From Gammaproteobacteria bacterium (GTDB lineage: Bacteria > Pseudomonadota > Gammaproteobacteria > Steroidobacterales > Steroidobacteraceae): a stretch of 64,000 nucleotides of DNA. The stretch covers positions 36,957 to 100,956 of the forward strand of contig JANXZG010000027.1 of the NCBI GenBank assembly GCA_025355645.1, read 5' to 3'. The position numbers and the translations under genes were made by a program. Below the pieces are notes generated by a model. It was not told the origin of the DNA. It saw nothing but the letters and a program-made list of their open reading frames with translations, and made no database searches. This document shows, one piece after another, positions 30,898 through 40,543 of the stretch. Numbering within the stretch: the first letter of the stretch is position 1; each line of letters opens with the position of its first letter.

Positions 30898-32904
30898 ATG
30901 GATGATAACGTAACCATGCCGGCTGTACCGCACCCCCACGCCCTGGGGGACGCCTCCCGTGAAATCCTGATCCACGCGCTGTACGAAGCGGCCGAGCTCG
31001 AGCACAACCTGATGTGCACGTACCTGTACGCTGCGTTCAGCCTGAAATCAGGGGTGGAGGAGGGCCTGAGCGCGGTGGAAGCCGAACTGGTTTCACGCTG
31101 GCGCCGCGAGATCATTGCAGTCGCGGTCGATGAAATGAGCCATTTGGCCGCTGTATGGAATATCACCTCCGCGCTGGGCGGCACGCCGCGCTTCGGGCGC
31201 GCTAACTTTCCGCTGGATACGGGTTACCTGCCGGCATCCGTGATCGTGAAGCTGGCGCCGTTCAACGCCGCGGTGCTACAGCATTTCATACACCTGGAGC
31301 GCCCGGCGGATTCGACCGAGCCGGACGGCGCAGGATTCGAGCCGGAACGAAAGTTCGTTCGCGGTACCGCGTCGAGATTGACGCCGATGGGCATCGACTA
31401 TGAAACGGTGGGCGAGTTTTACCTCGCGCTTGCGGAAGGATTGCGCAGCCTCGTCGCGCGGATTGGAGAGCCGGCGGCATTCTGCGGCGACCGGACACTG
31501 CAGCTGTCCGACAATGAGATCAACGTGCCGGGGGCGGTGCCTGTGGTGTGCCTGAAGACCGCGCTTGCGGCGTTCGATTCCATCGTGACCCAGGGCGAAG
31601 GCGCACGCGAGCACTTGGCCGGCTCCCATTTCGAACGATTCCGGGTGATACGAACGCAATTCGAGCAGCTCAACAGCGCAAATCCCGCCTTTTCGCCGGC
31701 CCATCCGGCGGCGACCAACCCGGTGCTGCGCAAGCCCCCGCGGCCGCAGGGGCGCGTATGGATAGAACACGCGCCGTCCTTTGCCACGGTCGATTTGGCC
31801 AACGCCGCCTATGCTTTGATGCTGCGCCTGCTCGCCTATGCCTATAGCGTGCAGGCCCCGCACCCGGACAAGGCGCTCGCAGTGGAGCTCGCAATAGGCC
31901 TGATGCGAGCGGTATCCCCGCTTGGCGAGCGCGCCGCGCGCCTGCCAGCGGGACCCTCGAACCCGGACTGCAATGCCGGCATGTCCTTCACGGCACTGCG
32001 CGACTCCGCCCCTTTTCCGGCGGGCGCAGCCGCGCGGCGGTTTTTTATCGAGCGGCTTGACGAGCTTGCGGTGGCTGCCAGGGACATGCGGCCGGCCGAT
32101 GATGCGCGGATTGCCAGGAGCACACGCGAGTTCAGCGCATTATCTGCACGCGCGAAGCAAGACTTCGATTTGTCGGCGCCCTCCCTGCCAGGAGTTGCCG
32201 GTGCCGCAGCGGCGCCCGTGGCGCCGGCTGTCGACAAGCCGGCTCGCGCTCCTGAGCTAAGCTCCGTCAAGGACGGGGTCGAGACGGTTGAGGGCAGGGC
32301 CCTGACATTGATGTTCGAGGGGCGCCTGTGCATCCATTCGCGTTTTTGCGTGACCGGAGCGCCCACGGTCTTCCTCGCGAATGTGAAAGGACCCTGGCTG
32401 CATCCGGACACCCTCGATGTCGAGCGGCTCGCTGCGGTCGCGCAGGAATGTCCTTCGGGCGCAATTCGTTACCGGCGCAAGGACGGCCGCCCGGATGAAA
32501 CCGCACCGCCCGTGAATCTCGCCGCAGTTCGTGAAGCAGGTCCCTACGCGCTGCATGGGGACCTGCGCCTGGATGGGGCATCCATCGGATATCGGGCGAC
32601 GCTGTGTCGCTGCGGCGCTTCAAAGAACAAGCCCTATTGCGACAGTTCCCATCATGAGATCGGCTTCACAGCAAGCGGCGAGCCGGCCACCGGCAAGGCG
32701 GACATGCTGCCGGTGCGTGACGGAGAGCTGCGCGTGGATCCCCAGGTTGATGGGCCCTTAAAGGTTCGCGGGAACCTTGAGATCATCAGTGGCACGGGCC
32801 GGGTCGTTGCGCGCACGACGACTGCGTACCTGTGTCGCTGCGGCGGAAGTGCCACGAAGCCTTTTTGCGACGGCACGCACGCGAAAATCGGATTTCGCTC
32901 TTAG
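30898..32904 (+). CDS. Ferritin-like diiron domain + Fer4_19-type [Fe-S] + two CDGSH-type domains, single polypeptide
   Basis: ALYEAAELEHNLMCTYLYAAF..AVDEMSHLAAVWN; EGRLCIHSRFCVTGAPTVF..CPSGAIRYRRKDG; LCRCGASKNKPYCDSSHHEIGF and LCRCGGSATKPFCDGTHAKIGF. Confidence 0.85.
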   Translation: MDDNVTMPAVPHPHALGDASREILIHALYEAAELEHNLMCTYLYAAFSLKSGVEEGLSAVEAELVSRWRREIIAVAVDEMSHLAAVWNITSALGGTPRFGRANFPLDTGYLPASVIVKLAPFNAAVLQHFIHLERPADSTEPDGAGFEPERKFVRGTASRLTPMGIDYETVGEFYLALAEGLRSLVARIGEPAAFCGDRTLQLSDNEINVPGAVPVVCLKTALAAFDSIVTQGEGAREHLAGSHFERFRVIRTQFEQLNSANPAFSPAHPAATNPVLRKPPRPQGRVWIEHAPSFATVDLANAAYALMLRLLAYAYSVQAPHPDKALAVELAIGLMRAVSPLGERAARLPAGPSNPDCNAGMSFTALRDSAPFPAGAAARRFFIERLDELAVAARDMRPADDARIARSTREFSALSARAKQDFDLSAPSLPGVAGAAAAPVAPAVDKPARAPELSSVKDGVETVEGRALTLMFEGRLCIHSRFCVTGAPTVFLANVKGPWLHPDTLDVERLAAVAQECPSGAIRYRRKDGRPDETAPPVNLAAVREAGPYALHGDLRLDGASIGYRATLCRCGASKNKPYCDSSHHEIGFTASGEPATGKADMLPVRDGELRVDPQVDGPLKVRGNLEIISGTGRVVARTTTAYLCRCGGSATKPFCDGTHAKIGFRS

Positions 32905-32928
32905 CAGCTATCGTTACGGAGGCTTGTG

Positions 32929-33090
32929 ATGAACAAAAAAACAGTTGTGCCAGATCCCCCGCCGAAAACGCAGGACCCACCGTCACCCATGGCCCCGGAG
33001 CCGATTCCGAGTAGTGACGGGCGCCGCGATGAAGCGCTGGAAGATACGTTTCCGGCCGGCGATCCTGTGCCACCACGACAAGAGACATGA
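32929..33090 (+). CDS. 53-aa proline-rich small protein, absent from supplied ORF track
   Basis: MNKKTVVPDPPPKTQDPPSPMAPEPIPSSDGRRDEALEDTFPAGDPVPPRQET; ACGGAGG ribosome-binding site; C-terminal EALEDTFPAGDP resembles the ALEESFPASDP motif of many small bacterial ORFs. Confidence 0.75.
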   Translation: MNKKTVVPDPPPKTQDPPSPMAPEPIPSSDGRRDEALEDTFPAGDPVPPRQET

Positions 33091-33149
33091 TTGTTCCCGG
33101 ACCGGGTTAGCCTCACCAGGATGCCTACTGAACGTTACAGGCGCCTCTC

Positions 33150-34556
33150 GTGACGCTTCCGCTGGTGCCGATGGCAAGCCAGCTGGGCCTCGCGCTCGTG
33201 GTCGGCAACGTACTGCTGGACCAGCTCGGCCTTCCCGTGCCTGCGATCCCGACCATGGTGGTCGCGGGCGCGGTTGCATCGGAGCAGCACGGGTGGGGCG
33301 CGGAGCTATTCCTGGACTGCGTACTGGGATACGTCTTTGCGGATATGGCCTGGTATGTGGCCGGCCGCCTGTATGGCAACCGGGTCATGAAGATGCTGTG
33401 CTGGATATCCCTGACGCCGGATTCGTGCGTCAGCGAGACGCAATCTCGCTTCGAGCAGTGGGGACCCAACGGGATCATCATCGCCAAGTTCATCCCGGGC
33501 TTTGCCATCATTGCGCCGCCTTTGGCCGGCGCCATGCGCATGCGCTGGCAGCGGTTCGTGTTTTTCAGCTCCATTGGCGCTGCGCTCTGGGTCGGTTGCT
33601 TTCTCGGCGTCGGCATGCTGTTCAGGTCGCAGATCGATCGATTGATGCCTATCGCGGAGCGATTTGGTACCAGTCTTGTCGCCGTGGGGCTTGCCGCGCT
33701 GATCGGCTATATCGCCTTCAAATGGTGGGAGCGGCGACGCTTCTATGCGCAACTGCGCATGGCGCGCATCAGCGTCAGAGAACTTTATGAACTGATGGAC
33801 TCGGGCGCCACTCCGCTGATCGTGGATGTACGCTCGCCAAGTGCAGCAGCGCGGGAATCCCGAAGGATTCCGGGCGCCTTGCATGTACCGCTCGACCAGG
33901 TTGGCGAGCATGTGCAGGACCTGCCGCGCGACCGCGACCTTATCTTGTATTGCAATTGCCCAAATGAGGCCTCCGCGGCGCAGGCTGCAAAGCTGCTGAA
34001 GAACCATGGATTCACCCGCGTGCGCCCGCTGCATGGCGGCCTGGATGCCTGGGTGGAGGCAGGCTATGCCGTCGAGCCATTTTTGGGGGGAGCGCGCAGT
34101 ATGATGCCCGCGCCTTGCACTTTTTCAACGCGACCGGAACAACCGACTATGCAGAACATCCCGGTAGGATCCCAAGGCTCGTACTCCGTGCTGGTGACGA
34201 CCGAGCACCTGGCCAATCGCTTCAAGGACGTGACGCTGCCGCCCGTGTTCGCTACACCCATGATGATCATGCTGATGGAAAATGCGGCACTGAATGCGAT
34301 CAAACCCTTTCTGGACGCTAGCGAGACCTGTGTCGGCACGCGGGTGGACGTGACGCACCTGGCCGCGACGCCGGCGGGGATGACGGTCACCGCAAAAGCG
34401 CAAGTCACCGCGGTGAATGGCCGAAAAATCGAATTTCATATCCAAGCGTCGGACGGAATCGACACGATCGGCGTCGCCACGCATGAACGGGTCATCATCG
34501 ATCGCAGCCGGATGGCCGAACGGCTGAAGGCAAAGTCAGCCGCTGCCGGGCTCTAG
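33150..34556 (+). CDS. DedA membrane domain + rhodanese + C-terminal hotdog thioesterase (FlK-like), single ORF
   Basis: FIPGFAIIAPPLAGAMRM; PLIVDVRSPSAAARESRRIPGALHVPL..LYCNCPNEASA; MQNIPVGSQGSYSVLVTTEHLANRF..LPPVFATPMMIMLMENAALNAIKPFL..GTRVDVTHLAATPAGMTVTAKA; GTG start. Confidence 0.8.
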   Translation: MTLPLVPMASQLGLALVVGNVLLDQLGLPVPAIPTMVVAGAVASEQHGWGAELFLDCVLGYVFADMAWYVAGRLYGNRVMKMLCWISLTPDSCVSETQSRFEQWGPNGIIIAKFIPGFAIIAPPLAGAMRMRWQRFVFFSSIGAALWVGCFLGVGMLFRSQIDRLMPIAERFGTSLVAVGLAALIGYIAFKWWERRRFYAQLRMARISVRELYELMDSGATPLIVDVRSPSAAARESRRIPGALHVPLDQVGEHVQDLPRDRDLILYCNCPNEASAAQAAKLLKNHGFTRVRPLHGGLDAWVEAGYAVEPFLGGARSMMPAPCTFSTRPEQPTMQNIPVGSQGSYSVLVTTEHLANRFKDVTLPPVFATPMMIMLMENAALNAIKPFLDASETCVGTRVDVTHLAATPAGMTVTAKAQVTAVNGRKIEFHIQASDGIDTIGVATHERVIIDRSRMAERLKAKSAAAGL

Positions 34557-35524
34557 CTGCTCGGTATTGCCGAGGCAGGCTTGACCGCCCAAGCCGGCCG
34601 AATGAAATGACCCATGCGGTAAGCCACCCGCAGGAACAGCAGGCCTGCGATGGTGCAAATCAGGACCGCGACAACGGATGCTTCCGCACCAAAGGCGCCG
34701 CCCGTCAGCCACACAGGCCCTGTCATCTGGGACTGCAGCAGCCCGCTGATGGCGTGCCCCGAGACCGAGACGGAAAAGATGGCGCCCTGGGTAAAATTCC
34801 AGGCGAAGTGAATGCCGATGCAAAACCACAGCCTTCGGGTCACCATGTACGCCGCTGCCAGCAAAATCCCCGCTTCCATCATGATGGCTGCGGAGCTTTG
34901 CAGGTCTGCGCCCGGATTGAATATGTGCAGCAATCCAAACAAGGCTGCCGAGAGTGCCAGGGCCATCCAGCTGCCGAGCCACAGCTCGAGTATCCGAAAG
35001 ACCACGCCGCGAATGACGACCTCTTCGAAGACCGCCGCCAGGATGAAAGTTGGCACCGCCGCGAGCATCGGCGTCCAGCCGGTGCTGCCGGTGACATGAA
35101 ATGCGCCGAGAGCGGCAATTACGCCGATCGTCATTGAGAAGAGCAGTGCGCCCAACAGCACACCGGCCAAGAGCTCGCGAGCGAACGCGGGTCTCGACAG
35201 TTCCGTGACCGGTCGGCGTTCTATGAACCTTACATAGCTGCGGTAAGCAGCGAGAACGATGACCGTCAGCACGAGCGCGCCCAGTCTTCTGGCCGACTTG
35301 TCCGTTACGTACAGGTTCAGCGGAATGACGAGGGCCGCATACGGGATCGCAATGGCGAGCAGCGCCAGGACCAGCCGGACCAATGGAAATTGCAGCACGC
35401 GTGCACCGAACGTTGGTGATGAGCGGCTGGCGGGCGGGTCAGTGTTAATCGATGCTCCAAAGCTTCCGGCAACCGGACCGGACATTCGGCGAAATTGCCG
35501 GTAATAGCAACTCAAATCGCTCAA
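34553..35524 (-). CDS. CPBP-family intramembrane glutamic endopeptidase
   Basis: VFEEVVIRGVVFRILE (EExxxR) and LFGLLHIFNPGADL / GIHFAWNFTQG motifs. Confidence 0.87.
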   Translation of the reverse strand: MSDLSCYYRQFRRMSGPVAGSFGASINTDPPASRSSPTFGARVLQFPLVRLVLALLAIAIPYAALVIPLNLYVTDKSARRLGALVLTVIVLAAYRSYVRFIERRPVTELSRPAFARELLAGVLLGALLFSMTIGVIAALGAFHVTGSTGWTPMLAAVPTFILAAVFEEVVIRGVVFRILELWLGSWMALALSAALFGLLHIFNPGADLQSSAAIMMEAGILLAAAYMVTRRLWFCIGIHFAWNFTQGAIFSVSVSGHAISGLLQSQMTGPVWLTGGAFGAEASVVAVLICTIAGLLFLRVAYRMGHFIRPAWAVKPASAIPSS

Positions 35525-35545
35525 ACCCGGGGCCGCCGGCTAGCG

Positions 35546-36691
35546 CTATTGCGGATCGACCGGCCGCTGCGGGCGCCGCAAGCCAACATCGTGAACGGGA
35601 TGATGCAACTGCGGGTCATCACGCACTGAAAAGCGCGCCTCGATACGCCCAAATTTCCACACCGCAACCGACAGGCCCCAGGCCAGCAGGAACATGCCGA
35701 CGATCAGGTAGCCCAGGATGCCAAAATCGAGTCTTCCGATCGCATCGTAGAGACGCCCGTGCAGGTGCAAGCTGCCGATCAGCACCTGCAGGATCTCGAT
35801 CGTGCCCACGACGAGCGCGACAGCGATCGACAGTACCGTTGTCGTGATGTTGTAGAAGATCTTGCGAAGTGGATTCAAAAATGCCCAGTCGTATGCCTTG
35901 GACATCAGTACGCCGTCGGTCGTATCCATCATCGTCATGCCGGCGGCAAACAGCAGCGGCAGGCTCAGCACCGCGAAAATAGGCATATTGCCGACCGCGG
36001 CGCCTGCGGTCATTGCAAGCAGCCCCGCTTCCGATGCGGTATCAAACCCCAGGCCGAACAACAGGCCGACGGGGTACATCTGCCAGCTGTGGTTCATCAT
36101 TTTCTGCAGGCGGCCGCCAAACAATCGATTCAGCAGGCCGCGCTTTTGCAGCAGCGCATCGAGGTGCGCATGGCTATGGGTGCCGGCCTTTGCCGTATGC
36201 CAGACCTGCAGGATGTCCAGCAGCACAAAAAAATTCAGGATCCCGATCAGCCACAGGAATGCGCCGGAGATGCCGGCGCTGATGATCGCTCCCATGTTCC
36301 GCATCTGCGGCATGCCCGCCCAGACGCTGGTTGCGGCGAAGGCGACCGCGAGGCTCAAGGCCAGCACAATCGTGGAATGACCCAGCGAGAAGAAGAATCC
36401 GACGCCCAAGGGCTTCTTGGCCTTCTGCAGCATGAATCGCACGGTGTCATCGATCGCGGCAATGTGGTCCGCATCAAATGCATGGCGCAGGCCGAACATA
36501 TAGGCGACGAACCCTAAGCCCACGAGCTGCGGATAGCTCACCGCGTAATGCAGGTACAGGCCCCAACCGAGCACATGTAGAACGGCGATGAATCCATAGA
36601 AGCCGGCGAGCCGTGCCCATTCCGCGCGCGAAAAGACCACGCGGGACGAGGCTTTGGTCAGCGGCGCAGCGACGGGCTGGAATTCAGTCAA
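35546..36691 (-). CDS. HoxN/HupN/NixA-family nickel/cobalt transporter
   Basis: GLRHAFDADHIAAIDDTVR; LGFDTASEAGLL; FAAGMTMMDTTDG; probable TTG start at 36691 after AAGGCAG. Confidence 0.88.
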   Translation of the reverse strand: MTEFQPVAAPLTKASSRVVFSRAEWARLAGFYGFIAVLHVLGWGLYLHYAVSYPQLVGLGFVAYMFGLRHAFDADHIAAIDDTVRFMLQKAKKPLGVGFFFSLGHSTIVLALSLAVAFAATSVWAGMPQMRNMGAIISAGISGAFLWLIGILNFFVLLDILQVWHTAKAGTHSHAHLDALLQKRGLLNRLFGGRLQKMMNHSWQMYPVGLLFGLGFDTASEAGLLAMTAGAAVGNMPIFAVLSLPLLFAAGMTMMDTTDGVLMSKAYDWAFLNPLRKIFYNITTTVLSIAVALVVGTIEILQVLIGSLHLHGRLYDAIGRLDFGILGYLIVGMFLLAWGLSVAVWKFGRIEARFSVRDDPQLHHPVHDVGLRRPQRPVDPQ

Positions 36692-36947
36692 GCGGTACTG
36701 CCTTTTGTTATAGACGCGCAGAGCCCCGCCACGCCGGCAATTAAAGTGATGGACGGTGCGCCAGTGCCGGCTGCGCAGGGGCGATGGCCGCATCATTTGC
36801 AAGTATACGGGCCTCCTGCCGCTTGCGTGCGTCCCCGCGGGCTGGCGATCCATCCGAAAAGAGATAAAAAACCAGAAAAATGCGCTGATTGCCTGCATCC
36901 GCACAAGGCTCTGTCTCGTAGGACATGCATGAGCGGCAAGTACCCGC

Positions 36948-39188
36948 GTGGACAGTCAAAGGGGGATGACAGTGTGGGCGGCGCGCGCGAGCACGGCATG
37001 TACGTTGATCCTGTGGGCAAGCTTGCCCGCAGCGTCGGGTGCATCGTCGTTCGAATCGGACATGGACTCAGGGCTACTGCCCGAGATTGCGGTCACGGCG
37101 ATGCGCGAGGGATTGCTGGGCATTGCGACCAGCGCAAGTGTCGGAGAGATCGCGGATGAGGAGCTGCAGCTCGCGCCCGTGTACCGCCCGGGACAGTTGC
37201 TGGAGAGCGTTCCGGGCCTGATCGTGACCTCGCATAGCGGCGAGGGAAAGGCGAACCAGTACCTGCTGCGCGGTTACAACCTGGATCACGGCACGGACCT
37301 TGATACCTACATCGATGGCATGCCGGTCAACCAGGTCACCCATGCGCATGGCCAGGGTTACACCGACGTCAATTTCCTGGTTCCGGAACTTACCGATGGG
37401 ATTGCCTACACCAAGGGCCCTTACTACGCCGACATCGGCGATTTCGGCGCGGTCGGGTCTGTGCGCATCAGTTACAGGGATACGATCGAGGACGAATTGT
37501 CCGCAACGATCGGCACGCTGGGCTTCCAGCGCATTACCGCGGCAGGCACCGAGTCGATCGGCGGTGGCCATTTGCTGGGATTCATCGAGGCGCAGCACTA
37601 CGATGGGCCCTTCCAGATTGCCGATGATGCGCGGAAAGAAAATCTCGTGCTTCGCTACAGCCGGGGGGACGCTCATAACGGCTATGCAGTGACTGGCATG
37701 TATTACCACCAGGCCTGGACGAATACGACAGATATCCCGGTCCGCGCGATTGCCGATGAACTGGTCCCGGATCGGTTCGGCAGCTTGGACCCGACCGACG
37801 CGGGACATGCCGAGCGCGCGAGCCTCTCGGCGAATTACCACGCGGTGCTGGGCGGCGGGCAATTCTCAGCAAGCGGGTTCTTCATTTATAACCAGCTGCA
37901 CATGTACAGCGACTTTACGCATTTCCTGTTCGATCCTGTGCACGGCGACCAGGAGGACCAGTTCGAGACCCGCCGCGTGCTGGGCGGCGCTGCGGATTAC
38001 ACAGGGTCAACTGTGATCGGTGCGATCGAGAATGATTTTTCAGTGGGGGGCCTCACGCGTTACGACCTGCTGGGCGTCGGGCGCCTGCCCAGCGAGGGGC
38101 AGGTCCCGAGGGCATCGCCCGCAGATCCCGCGTCCTTGACCAACAATGACCAGGTGTACCTGTTTGCGAGCGGCGCGTACGTCCAGGCGGTTACGCACTG
38201 GACGACAAAGCTTCGAACGGTGCTAGGTCTTCGTGAAGACTACCAGCACGGCACCGACGTCGATTATCTCGCGCCACTGCACCAGACCTTGGGATACTCC
38301 AATGGCGGTACCCAGTCACAATCGCTGCTCCAGCCAAAGGGCAGCGTGATTGTTGCGCCCGTCACTAACCTGGAATTTTATCTGTCCGCCGGCAGGGGGT
38401 TTCACAGCGCGGACCTGCGCGGAGTCAATCAGGATCGAAGCGTGGACCTGGGCCTGCCGCACACACCGCTGCTTGCCAGGCAGGAAGGACAGGAACTCGG
38501 GCTTCGCGCCGCAGTCCAGCCGAACCTGGCCTTTACCGCAGCGATCTACAATCTTTGGCAGCAATCGGAGACGATCATGGATCCGGACGTCGGCGTGGAT
38601 GTCGCGGGACCGCCGAGCCGTCGTTATGGCTATGAAGTCAACGTGACCTATCAGCTCAATGCGCACCTGGAGTTCTACGGCAGCTATTCGGGCAATCACA
38701 CGCGCTTTACGCGCGCATTCGACGATGGCACGGGTCACTCGGGCAGCTTCATCACGGATGCACCGGCCGCGACCGGTTCGCTCGCGCTGTACTTCAAGAA
38801 TCTTGGGCCCTGGAGCGGCGGCCTTGACTACCGCTACCTCGGCAACTACCCGCTATCTTCGGGACCTTGCGTCAATTCCGCAGCCCTGCGGGACTTTCCC
38901 GGCGTGGCGACATCCTGCGCCAATGCGCCGACCGCATCCGGCCAAGTCAATGGCCGCGGATTTGGTGAGCTGAACCTCGACGCGCACTATGCATTTTCCG
39001 GCGGCTGGAGTGCCTCGGTCGGCATCTATAACCTGCTCAACAGCCGCGCAGCGGCGGCCGAGTTCTGGTACGTGGATCGGCTGCGATCTGAAATAGGGGC
39101 TTACCCCGAAGGACGCGCAGATATCCATGAGCATCCGCTCGAGCCCATCACGTTGCGATTCACGATCGCGAAGCAGTTCGGGCACTGA
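36948..39188 (+). CDS. TonB-dependent receptor, divergent to Ni/Co permease
   Basis: Plug domain RPGQLLESVPGLIVTSHSGEGKANQYLLRGYNLDHGTDLDTYIDGMPVN; beta-barrel; C-terminal RFTIAKQFGH; start may be 36966. Confidence 0.9.
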   Translation: MDSQRGMTVWAARASTACTLILWASLPAASGASSFESDMDSGLLPEIAVTAMREGLLGIATSASVGEIADEELQLAPVYRPGQLLESVPGLIVTSHSGEGKANQYLLRGYNLDHGTDLDTYIDGMPVNQVTHAHGQGYTDVNFLVPELTDGIAYTKGPYYADIGDFGAVGSVRISYRDTIEDELSATIGTLGFQRITAAGTESIGGGHLLGFIEAQHYDGPFQIADDARKENLVLRYSRGDAHNGYAVTGMYYHQAWTNTTDIPVRAIADELVPDRFGSLDPTDAGHAERASLSANYHAVLGGGQFSASGFFIYNQLHMYSDFTHFLFDPVHGDQEDQFETRRVLGGAADYTGSTVIGAIENDFSVGGLTRYDLLGVGRLPSEGQVPRASPADPASLTNNDQVYLFASGAYVQAVTHWTTKLRTVLGLREDYQHGTDVDYLAPLHQTLGYSNGGTQSQSLLQPKGSVIVAPVTNLEFYLSAGRGFHSADLRGVNQDRSVDLGLPHTPLLARQEGQELGLRAAVQPNLAFTAAIYNLWQQSETIMDPDVGVDVAGPPSRRYGYEVNVTYQLNAHLEFYGSYSGNHTRFTRAFDDGTGHSGSFITDAPAATGSLALYFKNLGPWSGGLDYRYLGNYPLSSGPCVNSAALRDFPGVATSCANAPTASGQVNGRGFGELNLDAHYAFSGGWSASVGIYNLLNSRAAAAEFWYVDRLRSEIGAYPEGRADIHEHPLEPITLRFTIAKQFGH

Positions 39189-39262
39189 TATTGCACTGGA
39201 TAAACTAAGCGGAGGTCGATGCTTTTTACTTGCTTGAGCCTAAACTTTTCGGACCGAGCCGG

Positions 39263-39394
39263 TCAGGGGATATTGGACTTATCGGCGGGATGCTCGCTCG
39301 CATGCCGGTCCGCATCCAGCTCGAACCACATGGCGTTCAGGATCGCAAAAGCACAGGCGAGCCCGAGACCCAATATCCAGCTGAAATACCACAT
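39263..39394 (-). CDS. cydX: Cytochrome bd oxidase small subunit CydX, absent from supplied ORF track
   Basis: MWYFSWILGLGLACAFAILNAMWFELDADRHASEHPADKSNIP; 9 nt downstream of cydB. Confidence 0.88.
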   Translation of the reverse strand: MWYFSWILGLGLACAFAILNAMWFELDADRHASEHPADKSNIP

Positions 39395-39403
39395 GATCGC
39401 TCC

Positions 39404-40543
39404 TCAGTAGCTCGTGTCGCTATTGGCTTCGATATACGCGCTCGTGACGGGTCCGCGCATGACCCGATAGACCCAGGCGGTGTAGGCCATCACGATGGGC
39501 AGGAAAATCATGACCGCAATCAGCATGAAGCCGAGCGTGCGCTGGCTGCTCGAGGCATCCCATATGGTCAGACTGCTTTGCGGGTATGAGGAGGATGGCA
39601 GCAGGAAAGGAAACAGGCTGATGCCCATCGTGCCGATGACCCCGGCGATACCGAGTGCGTTGACCAGGAATACGACGAGCCGCTGGCGCGCATTTGCCAG
39701 CAGCGCAACCAGCAGCGGGGCTGCAAGGCCCGTCAGTGGAGCGAGCAGGGCGAGTGGCCACCGCGCATAGTTAGCGAGCCATGCCCCGCTCCGGGCAATG
39801 GCGGTCTTGGCGAGAGGATTCGGTTCGCCGCCCGGCAAGGCGCCCGAGGTGATGGAAAATCCATAATGACTGCGCCAGAGCCAAAAGCCCGCGGCCAGGA
39901 ACAGTGCGAACCAGGCGAGGGCGGCCACGCGCGATATCGCGCGCGCACGCGCTGCGACCGCAGCATCGGTCTTGATCGCAAGGTAGGCGGCGCCATGCGT
40001 CAGCAGCATCGCGACGCTAACAGCGCCGCATAACAGCGCGAACGGATTCAGCAGATCAACCAGGCCGAATTCGTAGCTCGCGCGCAGCTCGGAATCGAAC
40101 CTGAACGGCACCCCCACCAGCAGGTTACCCATCGCGACACCGAACACGAGCGAGGGCACTGCACCGGCGATGAACAGCGCCCAATCCCACGAGCTTCGCC
40201 ATCGCGCCCCGGGCATCTTGCTGCGAAACTTGATGCCGACCGGTCGCAGGATCAAGGCGCCCAGTATCAGCAGCATCGCGAGGTAAAAGCCCGAGAAGCT
40301 CGCGGCATACAGCGCGGGCCAGGCGGCAAAGATCGCCCCGCCCCCCAGGATCAGCCATACCTGGTTGCCCTCCCAGACCGGACCCACGGTATTGATCACG
40401 ACCCGCCGCTCGGTATCGGTGCGCGCGATGAAGGGCAGCAGCATGCCGACGCCGAGGTCAAAGCCATCCATGATCGCAAACCCGCCGAGCAGCACACCGA
40501 GCAGCAGCCACCAGATGACTTTCAGCGTACTGAAGTCAGGCAT
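39404..40543 (-). CDS. cydB: Cytochrome d ubiquinol oxidase subunit II
   Basis: [54 protein letters not shown]; start overlaps end of cydA. Confidence 0.96.
   Translation of the reverse strand: MPDFSTLKVIWWLLLGVLLGGFAIMDGFDLGVGMLLPFIARTDTERRVVINTVGPVWEGNQVWLILGGGAIFAAWPALYAASFSGFYLAMLLILGALILRPVGIKFRSKMPGARWRSSWDWALFIAGAVPSLVFGVAMGNLLVGVPFRFDSELRASYEFGLVDLLNPFALLCGAVSVAMLLTHGAAYLAIKTDAAVAARARAISRVAALAWFALFLAAGFWLWRSHYGFSITSGALPGGEPNPLAKTAIARSGAWLANYARWPLALLAPLTGLAAPLLVALLANARQRLVVFLVNALGIAGVIGTMGISLFPFLLPSSSYPQSSLTIWDASSSQRTLGFMLIAVMIFLPIVMAYTAWVYRVMRGPVTSAYIEANSDTSY

Noticed and set aside
31276-31863. 195-aa minus-strand ORF under the ferritin/CDGSH gene
   Set aside because: Antisense shadow ORF without domain motifs
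36692-36947. Possible cobalamin or nickel riboswitch between Ni/Co permease and TonB receptor
   Set aside because: I could not find a B12-box-like or other recognisable aptamer core by eye; a covariance-model search would decide
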